A stretch of 26,721 bases of DNA from Planktomarina sp. Its GTDB lineage: Bacteria > Pseudomonadota > Alphaproteobacteria > Rhodobacterales > Rhodobacteraceae. The stretch lies in contig JAKMFM010000214.1 in the NCBI GenBank assembly GCA_022425445.1, forward strand, positions 1 to 26,721, written 5' to 3'. This document shows, piece by piece, positions 15,159 through 22,607 of the stretch. The position numbers and the translations under genes were made by a program. Each line of letters opens with the position of its first letter. Positions within the stretch are counted from its first letter, which is position 1. The notes below the pieces were generated by a model, which was not told the origin of the DNA, did not search any database, and saw only the letters and a list, made by a program, of their open reading frames with translations.

Positions 15159-16272
15159 GCAAGATCCGCGTATAGATCGCTTTGAGTTGATGGATTTGCG
15201 CGATTTCCACACGCTCATCGACTTGATGCATGGTCTTACCGACCAAGCCAAACTCCACCACGGGGCAATGATGCTGCACAAAGCGGGCATCAGATGTGCC
15301 GCCGCTGGTTGAGAGCGCTGGGGTTCGGTTCGTTTCGATCTGTATCGCACGCGCGACAAGGTCGGACAATTCCCCAGGCGGTGTCATGAAACTTTCGCCT
15401 GAGATGCTGACGTCGAGGTCAATTCGCACATCAAAAACCTGTGCCACCTTGTTGGTATGCTCTTGCAGCCACTCGGTCAGGCTGGCGCCGGAATGGGCGT
15501 CATTGAACCGAATGTTCACCGTGGCGCGGCATTGTGCAGGAATGACATTTGTGGCTGGATTACCGGTATCAATGGTAATGACAGCCAGGGTTGAGGCGTC
15601 AAAATGCTCTGTGCCCGCGTCTAAACTGGCCGAGCTGAGTTGATCTAACAACCGCGCCATCGCCGGGAGCGGGTTATTGGCGCGATGTGGATAGGCCGCG
15701 TGCCCCTGAATACCTGTCACGGTAAAATAGCCGTTCATCGAACCGCGACGACCAATTTTCATCATTTCGCCCATGACGTTAGGGCAGGTTGGCTCGCCGA
15801 CCAAACAATGATCCATCCGTTCGCCCTGTGCCTGCATCCAGTCAAGAAGAGCAACGGTGCCATCTTTGGCTGGGCCTTCTTCATCGCCGGTAATGGCCAG
15901 AACAACCGAGCCATACGGTGGCGTTTCTTCGACAAAATCTATTGCAGCGGCGGCAAAAGCTGCAACGCCAGATTTCATATCAGTGGCGCCCCTGCCATAG
16001 AGGAACCCATCACGAATCTCCGCGCCAAAGGGATCGACGCTCCAAGCCTCGAGGTTTCCGACGGGTACAACATCGGTGTGGCCATTGAAGCCAAAGGTTT
16101 TGCCGTGTCCCCAGCGGGCAAAGAGATTGGACACATCGCCACGATCCACCCGTGTGCAATGAAACCCATGAGCGGTCAAAAGTCGTTCCAAAAGTTGCAG
16201 AGCGCCGCCCTCTTGTGGGGTGACGCTGGCACAGCAAATGAGGTCTGCGGTCAGGGCGGCAGGATCAATCAT
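15142..16272 (-). CDS. dapE: Succinyl-diaminopimelate desuccinylase
   Basis: DapE removes succinate from N-succinyl-LL-2,6-diaminopimelate in lysine and peptidoglycan precursor synthesis. It is an M20-family di-zinc amidohydrolase: metal ligand His65 in FNGHTDVVP, bridging Asp98 in GATDMKSGVA, and Glu131/Glu132 in TGDEEGPAKDG (catalytic Glu and ligand). A dimerisation domain spans about 175-290 and the last His ligand region is near the C-terminus (FGLVGKTMHQVDE). Length is 376 residues from the ATG at 16272, which shares its A with the stop of the upstream gene (TGATG). dapD lies two genes upstream in the same operon. Confidence 0.96.
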   Translation of the reverse strand: MIDPAALTADLICCASVTPQEGGALQLLERLLTAHGFHCTRVDRGDVSNLFARWGHGKTFGFNGHTDVVPVGNLEAWSVDPFGAEIRDGFLYGRGATDMKSGVAAFAAAAIDFVEETPPYGSVVLAITGDEEGPAKDGTVALLDWMQAQGERMDHCLVGEPTCPNVMGEMMKIGRRGSMNGYFTVTGIQGHAAYPHRANNPLPAMARLLDQLSSASLDAGTEHFDASTLAVITIDTGNPATNVIPAQCRATVNIRFNDAHSGASLTEWLQEHTNKVAQVFDVRIDLDVSISGESFMTPPGELSDLVARAIQIETNRTPALSTSGGTSDARFVQHHCPVVEFGLVGKTMHQVDERVEIAQIHQLKAIYTRILRDYFA

Positions 16273-16619
16273 CAATGCGCTCCTTTTGGTGCATTTTCGA
16301 AAAAGGGTGTCACCTGCGCCACAACAACGCTGTTTTCATCCAAAGCCCTTTGCATCAAAGCGCGTTCGTCTTCTGTTATGTCATGACCCTCTTCGAGCCG
16401 TTCTTCTAAACTGCCATAACCCGTCACATCCAAAGGTGCCAGATCGGCTTGTTTCAGAATAGCGACCGTTTCGCGCACGGCTTCAGGTTCATCTACGCCG
16501 CTGGCGTAGATCATCAATGCGCCGCCCGTGGCTGCATCCGGCAGGCCATCGCCTTCTTTGCGTCCCACTTCGACAAGCAAAGTATAAACATGGTGCGTGC
16601 GCTTCGTTTTTTCAGTCAT
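16272..16619 (-). CDS. Conserved-looking protein of unknown function between dapD and dapE
   Basis: I do not recognise this 115-residue protein. It is acidic in its C-terminal half, has no cysteine, no signal peptide and no membrane segment. It starts TEKTKRTHHVYTLLVEVGRK and has a hydrophobic strand GGALMIYASGVDEPEAV followed by a helix-like RETVAILKQADL. Then come DVTGYGSLEERLEEGHDI and ALMQRALDENSVVVAQVTPFF. The alternating strand-helix-strand look suggests a small ferredoxin-like alpha/beta fold, perhaps regulatory. It is clearly translated: AGGG precedes the ATG, and its stop shares a base with the dapE start, so their translation is coupled. A role tied to diaminopimelate synthesis is inference only. 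Confidence 0.78.
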   Translation of the reverse strand: MTEKTKRTHHVYTLLVEVGRKEGDGLPDAATGGALMIYASGVDEPEAVRETVAILKQADLAPLDVTGYGSLEERLEEGHDITEDERALMQRALDENSVVVAQVTPFFENAPKGAH

Positions 16620-16684
16620 GACCCTGCCGCCTTATGGGTTGCCGTGATCCTCACCGCAGATGGTCGCGTGCATGACACGGCCAT
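16616..16684 (-). CDS. Possible 22-codon small ORF between dapD and the unknown gene
   Basis: An ATG at 16684 opens a 22-residue frame, rich in Ala, Arg, Thr and Lys (ending ITATHKAAGS), whose TGA overlaps the next gene's ATG as ATGA. No convincing ribosome site precedes it. It could be a translated coupling peptide, the relic of a longer gene, or chance. Confidence 0.25.
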   Translation of the reverse strand: MAVSCTRPSAVRITATHKAAGS

Positions 16685-16697
16685 TTTGTTGAACGGT

Positions 16698-17525
16698 TTA
16701 ATCGCGCAAGAGCTCATTGATGGCGGTCTTGGAGCGCGTTTGGGCGTCCACCCGTTTCACGATCACCGCACAATATAGGTTGACGTTGTTCTTAGACGGC
16801 ATAGAGCCCGCCACCACAACCGAGTAAGGCGGCACTTCGCCATACATCACTTCGCCGGTGTCCCGATCGACGATCTTGGTAGATCTGCCGATAAAGACCC
16901 CCATGCCCAAGACCGCGCCTTCACGCACGATGCAGCCTTCGACGACTTCTGAGCGCGCGCCGATGAAGCAATTATCTTCAATAATGGTCGGCCCGGCTTG
17001 CATCGGTTCCAAAACTCCCCCGATGCCAACGCCGCCTGACAGATGCACATTCTTGCCAATTTGAGCGCAGCTGCCGACTGTGGCCCAAGTGTCGACCATG
17101 GTGCCACTGTCCACATAAGCGCCCAGGTTTACAAAAGAGGGCATCAAAACAACGCCGGGGGCAATATAAGCCGATTTACGCACAACGCAGTTGGGTACGG
17201 CGCGGAAGCCTGCGGCGGCCCAATCATCCGTGCCCCAAGCAGCCCACTTGCTGTCGACTTTATCCCACCAGCTGCCGCCTTGGGCGCTGCCGGCTTGTAA
17301 CTCCATATCTTTCAGACGGAAGCCTAAGAGAACCGCTTTTTTCGCCCATTGATTGACATGCCAATCGCCCGTCTCTTGCTTTTCAGCAACCCTAAGTGTG
17401 CCACTGTCGAGTGCATTTAGCGTTGTTTCAATCGCTTCGCGTGTTTCGCCAGTGGTGGCGGGCGTGATGGTGTCGCGTGCATCCCACGCGGCCTCGATGG
17501 CAATTTCTAACTGTGCGTTGGACAT
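16698..17525 (-). CDS. dapD: 2,3,4,5-tetrahydropyridine-2,6-dicarboxylate N-succinyltransferase
   Basis: DapD transfers succinyl from succinyl-CoA to tetrahydrodipicolinate, opening the succinylase route to meso-diaminopimelate and lysine. The 275-residue length equals that of the family. The N-terminal helical domain (about 1-100) is followed by left-handed beta-helix hexapeptide repeats (about 115-240) with VVRKSAYIAPGVVLMPSFVN, YVDSGTMVDTWATVGSCAQIG, HLSGGVGIGGVLEP and FIGARSEVVEGCIVREG. A strong GGAGG site lies before the ATG. It sits 63 bp after the dehydratase gene and upstream of the unknown protein and dapE. Confidence 0.97.
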   Translation of the reverse strand: MSNAQLEIAIEAAWDARDTITPATTGETREAIETTLNALDSGTLRVAEKQETGDWHVNQWAKKAVLLGFRLKDMELQAGSAQGGSWWDKVDSKWAAWGTDDWAAAGFRAVPNCVVRKSAYIAPGVVLMPSFVNLGAYVDSGTMVDTWATVGSCAQIGKNVHLSGGVGIGGVLEPMQAGPTIIEDNCFIGARSEVVEGCIVREGAVLGMGVFIGRSTKIVDRDTGEVMYGEVPPYSVVVAGSMPSKNNVNLYCAVIVKRVDAQTRSKTAINELLRD

Positions 17526-17588
17526 AAAGGCCTCCGGTTAATGTGATTTTAGTGCCTCATACTGAAACTTGCGGCGCAGGTCCACGGT

Positions 17589-18518
17589 CTATTGCAGCTT
17601 TGCGGGTCCAAAGGGCGAGACGGCCGGGTTGGCGCCGCAGAGCAGCACAGCTAGGCGCTCGCCCTTTTGTGGCCGATAGGCGCCGCTGAGCAGCGCGGCG
17701 AGGGCCGCGGCCCCAGCCGGTTCAACCACAAGCCGCAGCGCGCTCCAGAGCCGATGTTGCGCCTCTGCGATGGCAGCGTCTTCGACATTGACACACCCCG
17801 TGTTGGTTACGCGTGCCAAATCATAGCAGATGCGCCCGGCCTGTTTCGCGCCCAAAGCATTGGCGGCCAATCCAGAGACTTCGACCGTCGTTTGCGGCCC
17901 GTGTTCTAATGCCTGGGTGAGCGTGGGCGCGTTAAACGGCTCAACCCCAACCAGTTTGCGTCGCCCCTCAAGCCAGGCCATAGCACCGCCGATCAAACCA
18001 CCACCGCCCACAGCGATCAAAACGGTATCGGCCATGAGGCCCTGCTCTTCCCATTCTGCCATAACCGTGCCCTGCCCAGCCACTGTACCGGGGGCATCGA
18101 AGGCGTGTATCTGAGCGGCCCCGCTGTCTTTCTCATAGATCAAGGCCTGCTCCAATGCGTTGGCATAGACGCCGGGCACCACGATCAAATCAGCGCCCAG
18201 GCTTCGGATCAGATTGATTTTAGCCTCACCGGCCAATTCGGGCACATAGATGCGCGCCCTATGACCCAAGCGCGCGGCGGCCCAAGCGACGGCTGCCCCG
18301 TGATTGCCGCCGCTGGCGGCGACGAGACCTGCTTTGGGGACGTCCATGGAGAGCAAAGAATTCATCGCGCCGCGCGCTTTGAAGCTGCCCGTATGTTGCA
18401 TCTGTTCGAGTTTGAGGCTGATGGGAGTGCCAAAGACATCGGTTTCGAGGACCGGGGTGCGCAGCACATGCGGTTTAATCCGCGTCCAAGCGTCGGATAC
18501 ATCCTTTGCTGTCACCAT
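17589..18518 (-). CDS. Threonine/serine dehydratase-like PLP enzyme (single-domain)
   Basis: This 309-residue fold-type II PLP enzyme has the Schiff-base Lys47 in TGSFKARGA, the asparagine loop ASGGNHGAAVAWAA, and the phosphate-binding glycine loop VGGGGLIGG. It has no C-terminal ACT regulatory domain, so it is not the long IlvA form. It most likely deaminates threonine or serine (TdcB-like), and serine or 3-hydroxyaspartate chemistry is possible in this family. GGAG lies before the ATG. It starts 15 bp after the rlmN stop, so the two are co-transcribed. Confidence 0.88.
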   Translation of the reverse strand: MVTAKDVSDAWTRIKPHVLRTPVLETDVFGTPISLKLEQMQHTGSFKARGAMNSLLSMDVPKAGLVAASGGNHGAAVAWAAARLGHRARIYVPELAGEAKINLIRSLGADLIVVPGVYANALEQALIYEKDSGAAQIHAFDAPGTVAGQGTVMAEWEEQGLMADTVLIAVGGGGLIGGAMAWLEGRRKLVGVEPFNAPTLTQALEHGPQTTVEVSGLAANALGAKQAGRICYDLARVTNTGCVNVEDAAIAEAQHRLWSALRLVVEPAGAAALAALLSGAYRPQKGERLAVLLCGANPAVSPFGPAKLQ

Positions 18519-18533
18519 TGTGTATCTCCGCTG

Positions 18534-19724
18534 CTAGGAGGAATGAATGCCTGTCTCTGCCGCGATGTCCTTGCGACTTTTACGGGCGCGTTCTGTAGCC
18601 GACTTCAGCTGTCCACAGGCCGCAAAAATATCTTCGCCGCGCGGCTTGCGTACGGGGCTGGCATAGCCCGCTTGGTAGACGATTTCTGAGAAAGCATTAA
18701 TGCGATTGTTTGAGGAGCGTTCATAGGGCGCGCCGGGCCAAGGGTTAAAGGGAATGAGGTTCACCTTGGCCGGTATCCCCTTAATCAACTCAACCAAGCG
18801 ATGCGCATCGGCGTCGCTGTCATTTATGCCCTTGAGCATGACATATTCAAAAGTGATCCGCTCCGAATTGCTGGCTTTTGGGTAGTCGCGCAAAGCTTCT
18901 AGCAGTACTTCTATGTTCCAGCGCTTGTTGATGGGAACCAGTTTGTCGCGGACCGCATCTGTTGTGGCATGAAAGGAGACGGCCAACAGGCAGCCAATTT
19001 CCGTTGCTGTTCGGGCAATCTCTGGCACGACGCCGGATGTCGACAAGGTGATGCGCCGCCGCGACAGTTGAATGCCCTCAGGGTCCATTGCGATTTTCAT
19101 CGCATCCCGGACATTTTCAAAATTATACAGCGGCTCTCCCATGCCCATCAGCACGATGTTCGACAGAAGCCTTGCGGAGGTGGCCGCATTGCGCCCCGGT
19201 GCGGGCCATTCGCCCAGATCATCGCGCGCCAGCATCACCTGGCCAATAATTTCCCCTGCGGTGAGATTGCGCACCAATTTTTGCGTGCCGGTGTGGCAAA
19301 ATGAACAGGTGAGGGTACAGCCGACTTGACTGCTGATGCACAGGGTGCCGCGCTCCGATTCAGGAATATAGACCGTCTCCACCTCATGCCCGCCGGCAAT
19401 GCGCACCAAATATTTGCGGGTGCCATCTGTTGAGACTTGCTTGGACACAACCTCGGGAATGGCGATCACAAAATGTTCTGCCAAAAATGCGCGGTAGTCT
19501 TTAGACAGATTTGTCATCTGCTCAAAATCGCGTACGCCCTTTTCGTAGATCCATTGCCAGAGCTGTCCCAGCCGCATCTTCACTTGCTTTTCAGGGCTGC
19601 CCGCTGCGATCAAAGCTTCCTTCAGCGCCTCTCGCGTCAGGCCAACCAAATTGATCGGCCCGTCCGGCAGCTTGCGTGGCACGGTCACGAAATTTTGGGT
19701 GATGGGGGTGGTGGCAGAGGTCAT
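18534..19724 (-). CDS. rlmN: 23S rRNA (adenine-2503-C2)-methyltransferase (dual specificity, also tRNA A37)
   Basis: RlmN is a radical-SAM methyltransferase that adds a C2 methyl to A2503 of 23S rRNA and A37 of some tRNAs. The 4Fe-4S motif CX3CX2C is Cys136, Cys140, Cys143 (GCTLTCSFCHTG). The two extra catalytic cysteines are also in place: Cys129 seven residues before the cluster, as in E. coli, and Cys370 in VRKPRGEDIFAACGQLK. Further motifs are VLMGMGEPLYN and the C-terminal FNPWPGAPYERS. Length 396 is normal for alphaproteobacteria. The ribosome site is weak (GGATAA). A hairpin that probably ends the upstream ialB-like transcript lies about 20 bases before the start. Confidence 0.96.
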   Translation of the reverse strand: MTSATTPITQNFVTVPRKLPDGPINLVGLTREALKEALIAAGSPEKQVKMRLGQLWQWIYEKGVRDFEQMTNLSKDYRAFLAEHFVIAIPEVVSKQVSTDGTRKYLVRIAGGHEVETVYIPESERGTLCISSQVGCTLTCSFCHTGTQKLVRNLTAGEIIGQVMLARDDLGEWPAPGRNAATSARLLSNIVLMGMGEPLYNFENVRDAMKIAMDPEGIQLSRRRITLSTSGVVPEIARTATEIGCLLAVSFHATTDAVRDKLVPINKRWNIEVLLEALRDYPKASNSERITFEYVMLKGINDSDADAHRLVELIKGIPAKVNLIPFNPWPGAPYERSSNNRINAFSEIVYQAGYASPVRKPRGEDIFAACGQLKSATERARKSRKDIAAETGIHSS

Positions 19725-19745
19725 GGCCGTTATCCATATGAAGAA

Positions 19746-19765
19746 GGCCCCGCTTTAGCAGGGCC
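19746..19765 (-). terminator. GC-rich hairpin after the IalB-family gene
   Basis: On the minus strand GGCCCTGC and GCGGGGCC form an 8-bp stem (one G-T pair) with a TAAA loop, followed by TTCTTC. It ends the IalB-family transcript and could also attenuate read-through into rlmN. Confidence 0.65.
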
Positions 19766-19794
19766 CGGGGTGTTTGCCAATCGTATGGCCCATT

Positions 19795-20319
19795 TTAGCC
19801 GGCGCAGCGTTTTTCAGCATCGGTGACCGCAGCGGTAAATCCCTTAAGGCTGAATGTGTCCTTGGTCACTGTACCGCGCTCTGATTGCGCTGTAATCACA
19901 GCTTTTGCGCCGCGTTTCATGGCTACGACAATTTTAGCGTCATCGCTTGGGCTGGGTGGCCAGGCCCACTCGCCTTCCACTGAGAGCTCAAAATCAGTGC
20001 CGTCGATGTTCAAAGTGATCGGGCGATCTTTTGCGAAAGGGTAACCACCGGTGAAGGCCACTTGCCCTTTCACCTCATTCCCGGGGCGGTGAAATACAAA
20101 CAAAAGGATCTGGCCGCGGCGCACCGAGACGACCTTGCCGCCCTTGGTATTGACAGTTTCCTTGGGAGCCGTCACGGCCCAGCATTCTTTTGGGTCACTT
20201 TCGACAAAGACCGACCAATCGGATTTTGCCGCCACCCGGTTTGAGGTTTCTTGCGCGAAAGCGGCCGAACAAATAAGTGCCAAAACACAGGCCACGGAAG
20301 AAATCACAGTCTTTAACAT
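19795..20319 (-). CDS. Invasion-associated locus B (IalB) family periplasmic protein
   Basis: This 174-residue exported protein has a Sec signal peptide (Lys3, hydrophobic run to about residue 20, cleavage likely after AFA). The mature part resembles the IalB family of alphaproteobacteria: KSDWSVFVESDPKECWAVTAPKE, FVFHRPGNEVKGQVAFTGGYPF, then FELSVEGEWAWPP and a C-terminal KGFTAAVTDAEKRC. The two mature Cys (in ECWAV and KRCAG) probably form a disulfide. The name comes from Bartonella red-cell invasion, but in free-living Rhodobacteraceae no invasion role is implied and the function is unknown. An AAGGG site precedes the ATG. It is divergent from the asparaginase gene. Confidence 0.88.
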   Translation of the reverse strand: MLKTVISSVACVLALICSAAFAQETSNRVAAKSDWSVFVESDPKECWAVTAPKETVNTKGGKVVSVRRGQILLFVFHRPGNEVKGQVAFTGGYPFAKDRPITLNIDGTDFELSVEGEWAWPPSPSDDAKIVVAMKRGAKAVITAQSERGTVTKDTFSLKGFTAAVTDAEKRCAG

Positions 20320-20390
20320 TAGATACGCCCTTATTGAGTTCGCCGGTCACCCCATGGGCGCAGAGGTTTCGTCTGGCCGTAGAGGTCGTC

Positions 20391-20453
20391 CTTTGGTATG
20401 GGGAACCTAACGCACCAGAGACCCATGGGGGAAGCCCTCAAAGGATGCTCTGG
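20391..20453 (+). promoter_or_regulatory. Asparaginase leader with mutually exclusive hairpins
   Basis: CCAGAG (20415-20420) can pair with CTCTGG (20448-20453) over 6 bp, enclosing an inner GGG/CCC stem. ACCAGAG (20414-20420) can instead pair with CTTTGGT (20391-20397) over 7 bp with one wobble. The same bases cannot do both. The palindrome CCCATGGG also occurs at 20351-20358 and 20422-20429. Regulatory meaning is speculative. Confidence 0.3.
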
Positions 20454-20481
20454 GCAAAAAAATGCTTGTTTGGAGACTGAA

Positions 20482-21456
20482 ATGTTGACCGCAACTCCCT
20501 TGATTGAAGTCTGGCGGGGCAAATTTTTAGAAAGTCAGCACCGCGGCCATGCGGTCATTTGCAATTTCGAAGATGAAATTTTGGAGGCTTGGGGCGATCC
20601 TAAGCATGTGATCCTGCCCCGTTCGTCGTGCAAAATATTACAGGCCCTTCCGCTCGTGAGCTCGGGCGCGGCGGCGGCCCACGGGTTGACCACACGACAT
20701 TTGGCATTGGCCTGCGCCTCGCATCAGGGGGCGGAAATTCATTCGCAGCTTGTGCTGGAATGGCTGGGGCAGCTCGGCAAGACGGATGCAGATTTTCGCT
20801 GTGGGACCCAATGGCCCAGGGATCGACTGGCCAGCAATGATTTGGTGAAAACTGATCAATCCGCTTGCCGCTACCACAACAATTGCTCTGGAAAGCACTG
20901 CGGTTTCTTGACACTGGCGCAACATTTGAAGGCCGGTCCGAATTATCATGAGGTGGATCACCCGGTTCAAATCGCTGTGCGGGCTGCGTTTGAGGAAATG
21001 ACCGGCGAGGCGAGCCCGGGCTATGGCATTGACGGCTGCTCTGCGCCCAATTGGGCGTGTAGTATAGCGGGTTTGGCCCGAGCCATGGCGCGTTGTGCCG
21101 CCGACGGCAGTGATACGATCGGGAAGGCCGCCTCGCAGCTGCGTGATGCGATGATGGCGCATCCGGAATTGGTGGCGGGCGAGACCCGTGCCTGCACCGA
21201 ATTGATGCGTGCGGCGCCTGGCGTGGCACTGAAGACGGGGGCCGAGGCTGTGTTTGTCGCAATCATCCCAGGTCTGCGGGTCGGGATTGCGGTGAAGATC
21301 GAGGATGGGGCAACCCGCGCCAGTGAGGCGCTGATCGCGGCTTTGCTGATCCGGCTTGGGGTGCTGCAGGCAGATCATCCTGCGGCTCTCACGCGTTTGG
21401 GTTCGATCCACAATTGGGATGGGCTAAAGACCGGGAAAATTTCTGCGGCGCTTTAA
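20482..21456 (+). CDS. L-asparaginase, Rhizobium etli type (class 3, PF06089)
   Basis: This 324-residue cytosolic enzyme of the thermolabile R. etli AnsA/ReAV family hydrolyses asparagine to aspartate and ammonia. The family's double Ser-Lys tandem is visible: Ser48 and Lys51 in RSSCKILQAL, Ser80 in CASHQGAEIH, and a partner Lys251 in ALKTGAEAVF. The zinc site is also complete: Cys135 and Lys138 in NNCSGKHCG and Cys186 (with Asp184) in GIDGCSAPN. It is unrelated to the E. coli-type enzymes. The ATG at 20482 is chosen for its TGGAGACTG site; the frame is open back to 20398 with no site. It ends convergent with serB. Confidence 0.92.
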   Translation: MLTATPLIEVWRGKFLESQHRGHAVICNFEDEILEAWGDPKHVILPRSSCKILQALPLVSSGAAAAHGLTTRHLALACASHQGAEIHSQLVLEWLGQLGKTDADFRCGTQWPRDRLASNDLVKTDQSACRYHNNCSGKHCGFLTLAQHLKAGPNYHEVDHPVQIAVRAAFEEMTGEASPGYGIDGCSAPNWACSIAGLARAMARCAADGSDTIGKAASQLRDAMMAHPELVAGETRACTELMRAAPGVALKTGAEAVFVAIIPGLRVGIAVKIEDGATRASEALIAALLIRLGVLQADHPAALTRLGSIHNWDGLKTGKISAAL

Positions 21457-21576
21457 GTTATTCGGCGACTAAGACCTTTGCAAAAGGCCCATTTGGCTCG
21501 GCATTTTTCAACTGGTGGCACCCTTAGGCTGCAAGACGTCCTTGAATGATGCAGGGGTCCTTCATTGCGTATTTAA

Positions 21577-21616
21577 CCCGCCTTTCTAGCCTTCACTTTG
21601 GCGGGGCAAGGGCTAG
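21577..21616. terminator. Overlapping inverted repeats between convergent asparaginase and serB genes
   Basis: CCCGCC (21577-21582) pairs with GGCGGG (21600-21605), and CTAGCC (21586-21591) pairs with GGCTAG (21611-21616); the two stems exclude each other. On the minus strand the first is followed by TTAAATA. One probably ends serB transcription, whose stop codon is at 21613. The rest of the 156-bp gap shows nothing I can name. Confidence 0.4.
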
Positions 21617-22491
21617 GGTGTGACAAATTGCGAAGAGGAATAGCCTTGTAGGTAGAGCAGCGCGGTCAAATCACCGTGATTGATGCGCACCGACACCTGC
21701 TCTTGAACGATAGGTTTGGCATGAAGCGCCACGCCGGTCCCGGCCAGCTGCAACATGCCCAAATCATTGGCGCCATCTCCAACGGCCAGTACATCTTGAG
21801 CCGTGAGACCGCGTGCGGCGGTGAGTTCGTTGAGTGCGGTCACCTTGGCTTGCTGGCCTAAAATGGGATGAGCCACCTCACCGGTCAAATGGTGGTCCGC
21901 TTGCAGCAGCCGGTTGGCCCGGTGGCTATCAAACCCCAGCTTGTTGGCGACCTTTGTTGTGAAGTCTGTAAAGCCGCCGCTCACAAGATCGGCATAGGCA
22001 CCATGCACTTTCATCGTTGCCAAAAGCTGCGCGCCTCCGGGCATATAGGTGATGCGCGTTTGATAGACCTTGTCAATAATCTCAACCGCCAGCCCCTTGA
22101 GCAGCCCGGTGCGCTCTTGCAAGGCGTGTTCGAAATCCAATTCGCCATTCATCGCTCTTGCGGTGATCTGTGCGACCTGTGCACCAACGCCAGCTTCTGC
22201 GGCCAGCTCATCAATACATTCTTGCTCGATCATGGTGCTGTCCATATCGGCCAGTAACATTTTCTTGCGTCGCCCGACGCTGGGCTGCACGACAAGATCA
22301 ATCTGCTGCGCCTGCATGTCGTGCCACACCTGCCAGAGGGTGTCGGGGTTTTGCAGGCATTCAAATTCCACCGCCTCACGCGGTGCCAACCAAGTCAGGT
22401 CCCGCCCACCCCAGGCGTTGCAAAGCGATTGTGCCAGTGCAGGGGTTATGGCCGCTCGGCCCGGCTGGCACAATAAAGTGGTCACAAACAT
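21613..22491 (-). CDS. serB: Phosphoserine phosphatase
   Basis: SerB hydrolyses O-phospho-L-serine to serine, the last step of the phosphorylated serine pathway. The N-terminal 75 residues are an ACT-like domain and the rest is a HAD phosphatase: nucleophile Asp82 and acid/base Asp84 in LADMDSTMIEQECIDELA, a conserved SGGFTDF, and the metal-binding GDGANDLGML near the end. The ATG at 22491 is preferred because AAGGA precedes it at good spacing and it gives 292 residues; an upstream in-frame ATG at 22524 adds 11 residues without a site. It is divergent from the serC/serA side, so all three serine genes lie within 4.5 kb. Confidence 0.95.
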   Translation of the reverse strand: MFVTTLLCQPGRAAITPALAQSLCNAWGGRDLTWLAPREAVEFECLQNPDTLWQVWHDMQAQQIDLVVQPSVGRRKKMLLADMDSTMIEQECIDELAAEAGVGAQVAQITARAMNGELDFEHALQERTGLLKGLAVEIIDKVYQTRITYMPGGAQLLATMKVHGAYADLVSGGFTDFTTKVANKLGFDSHRANRLLQADHHLTGEVAHPILGQQAKVTALNELTAARGLTAQDVLAVGDGANDLGMLQLAGTGVALHAKPIVQEQVSVRINHGDLTALLYLQGYSSSQFVTP

Positions 22492-22607
22492 CCGCAAAAT
22501 TCCTTCTTTACGGTCATGTGCCAAGAAGTTTGCTGAGTTGCAAGTGATCCAAAAACAGTTGCCCAGCGAAAGAATTCTGAATCGGATGTGGGGTAAAGGA
22601 TACGTTA

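Noticed and set aside
15685..16386. A 233-codon plus-strand frame opposite dapE
   Set aside because: It has no domain, and crosses the junction of two genes well supported on the other strand.
18534..19724. rlmN as a Cfr-type resistance gene
   Set aside because: The protein has the RlmN-style N-terminus and C-terminal motif, and sits in a housekeeping operon; nothing favours Cfr.
20600..21411. Long minus-strand open frames (220 and 257 codons) antisense to the asparaginase gene
   Set aside because: Both are Pro/Arg/His-rich shadows; the plus-strand frame has a complete active site.
21457..21612. A small RNA or hidden gene in the asparaginase-serB gap
   Set aside because: Only short imperfect inverted repeats are visible; no promoter or open frame of note.
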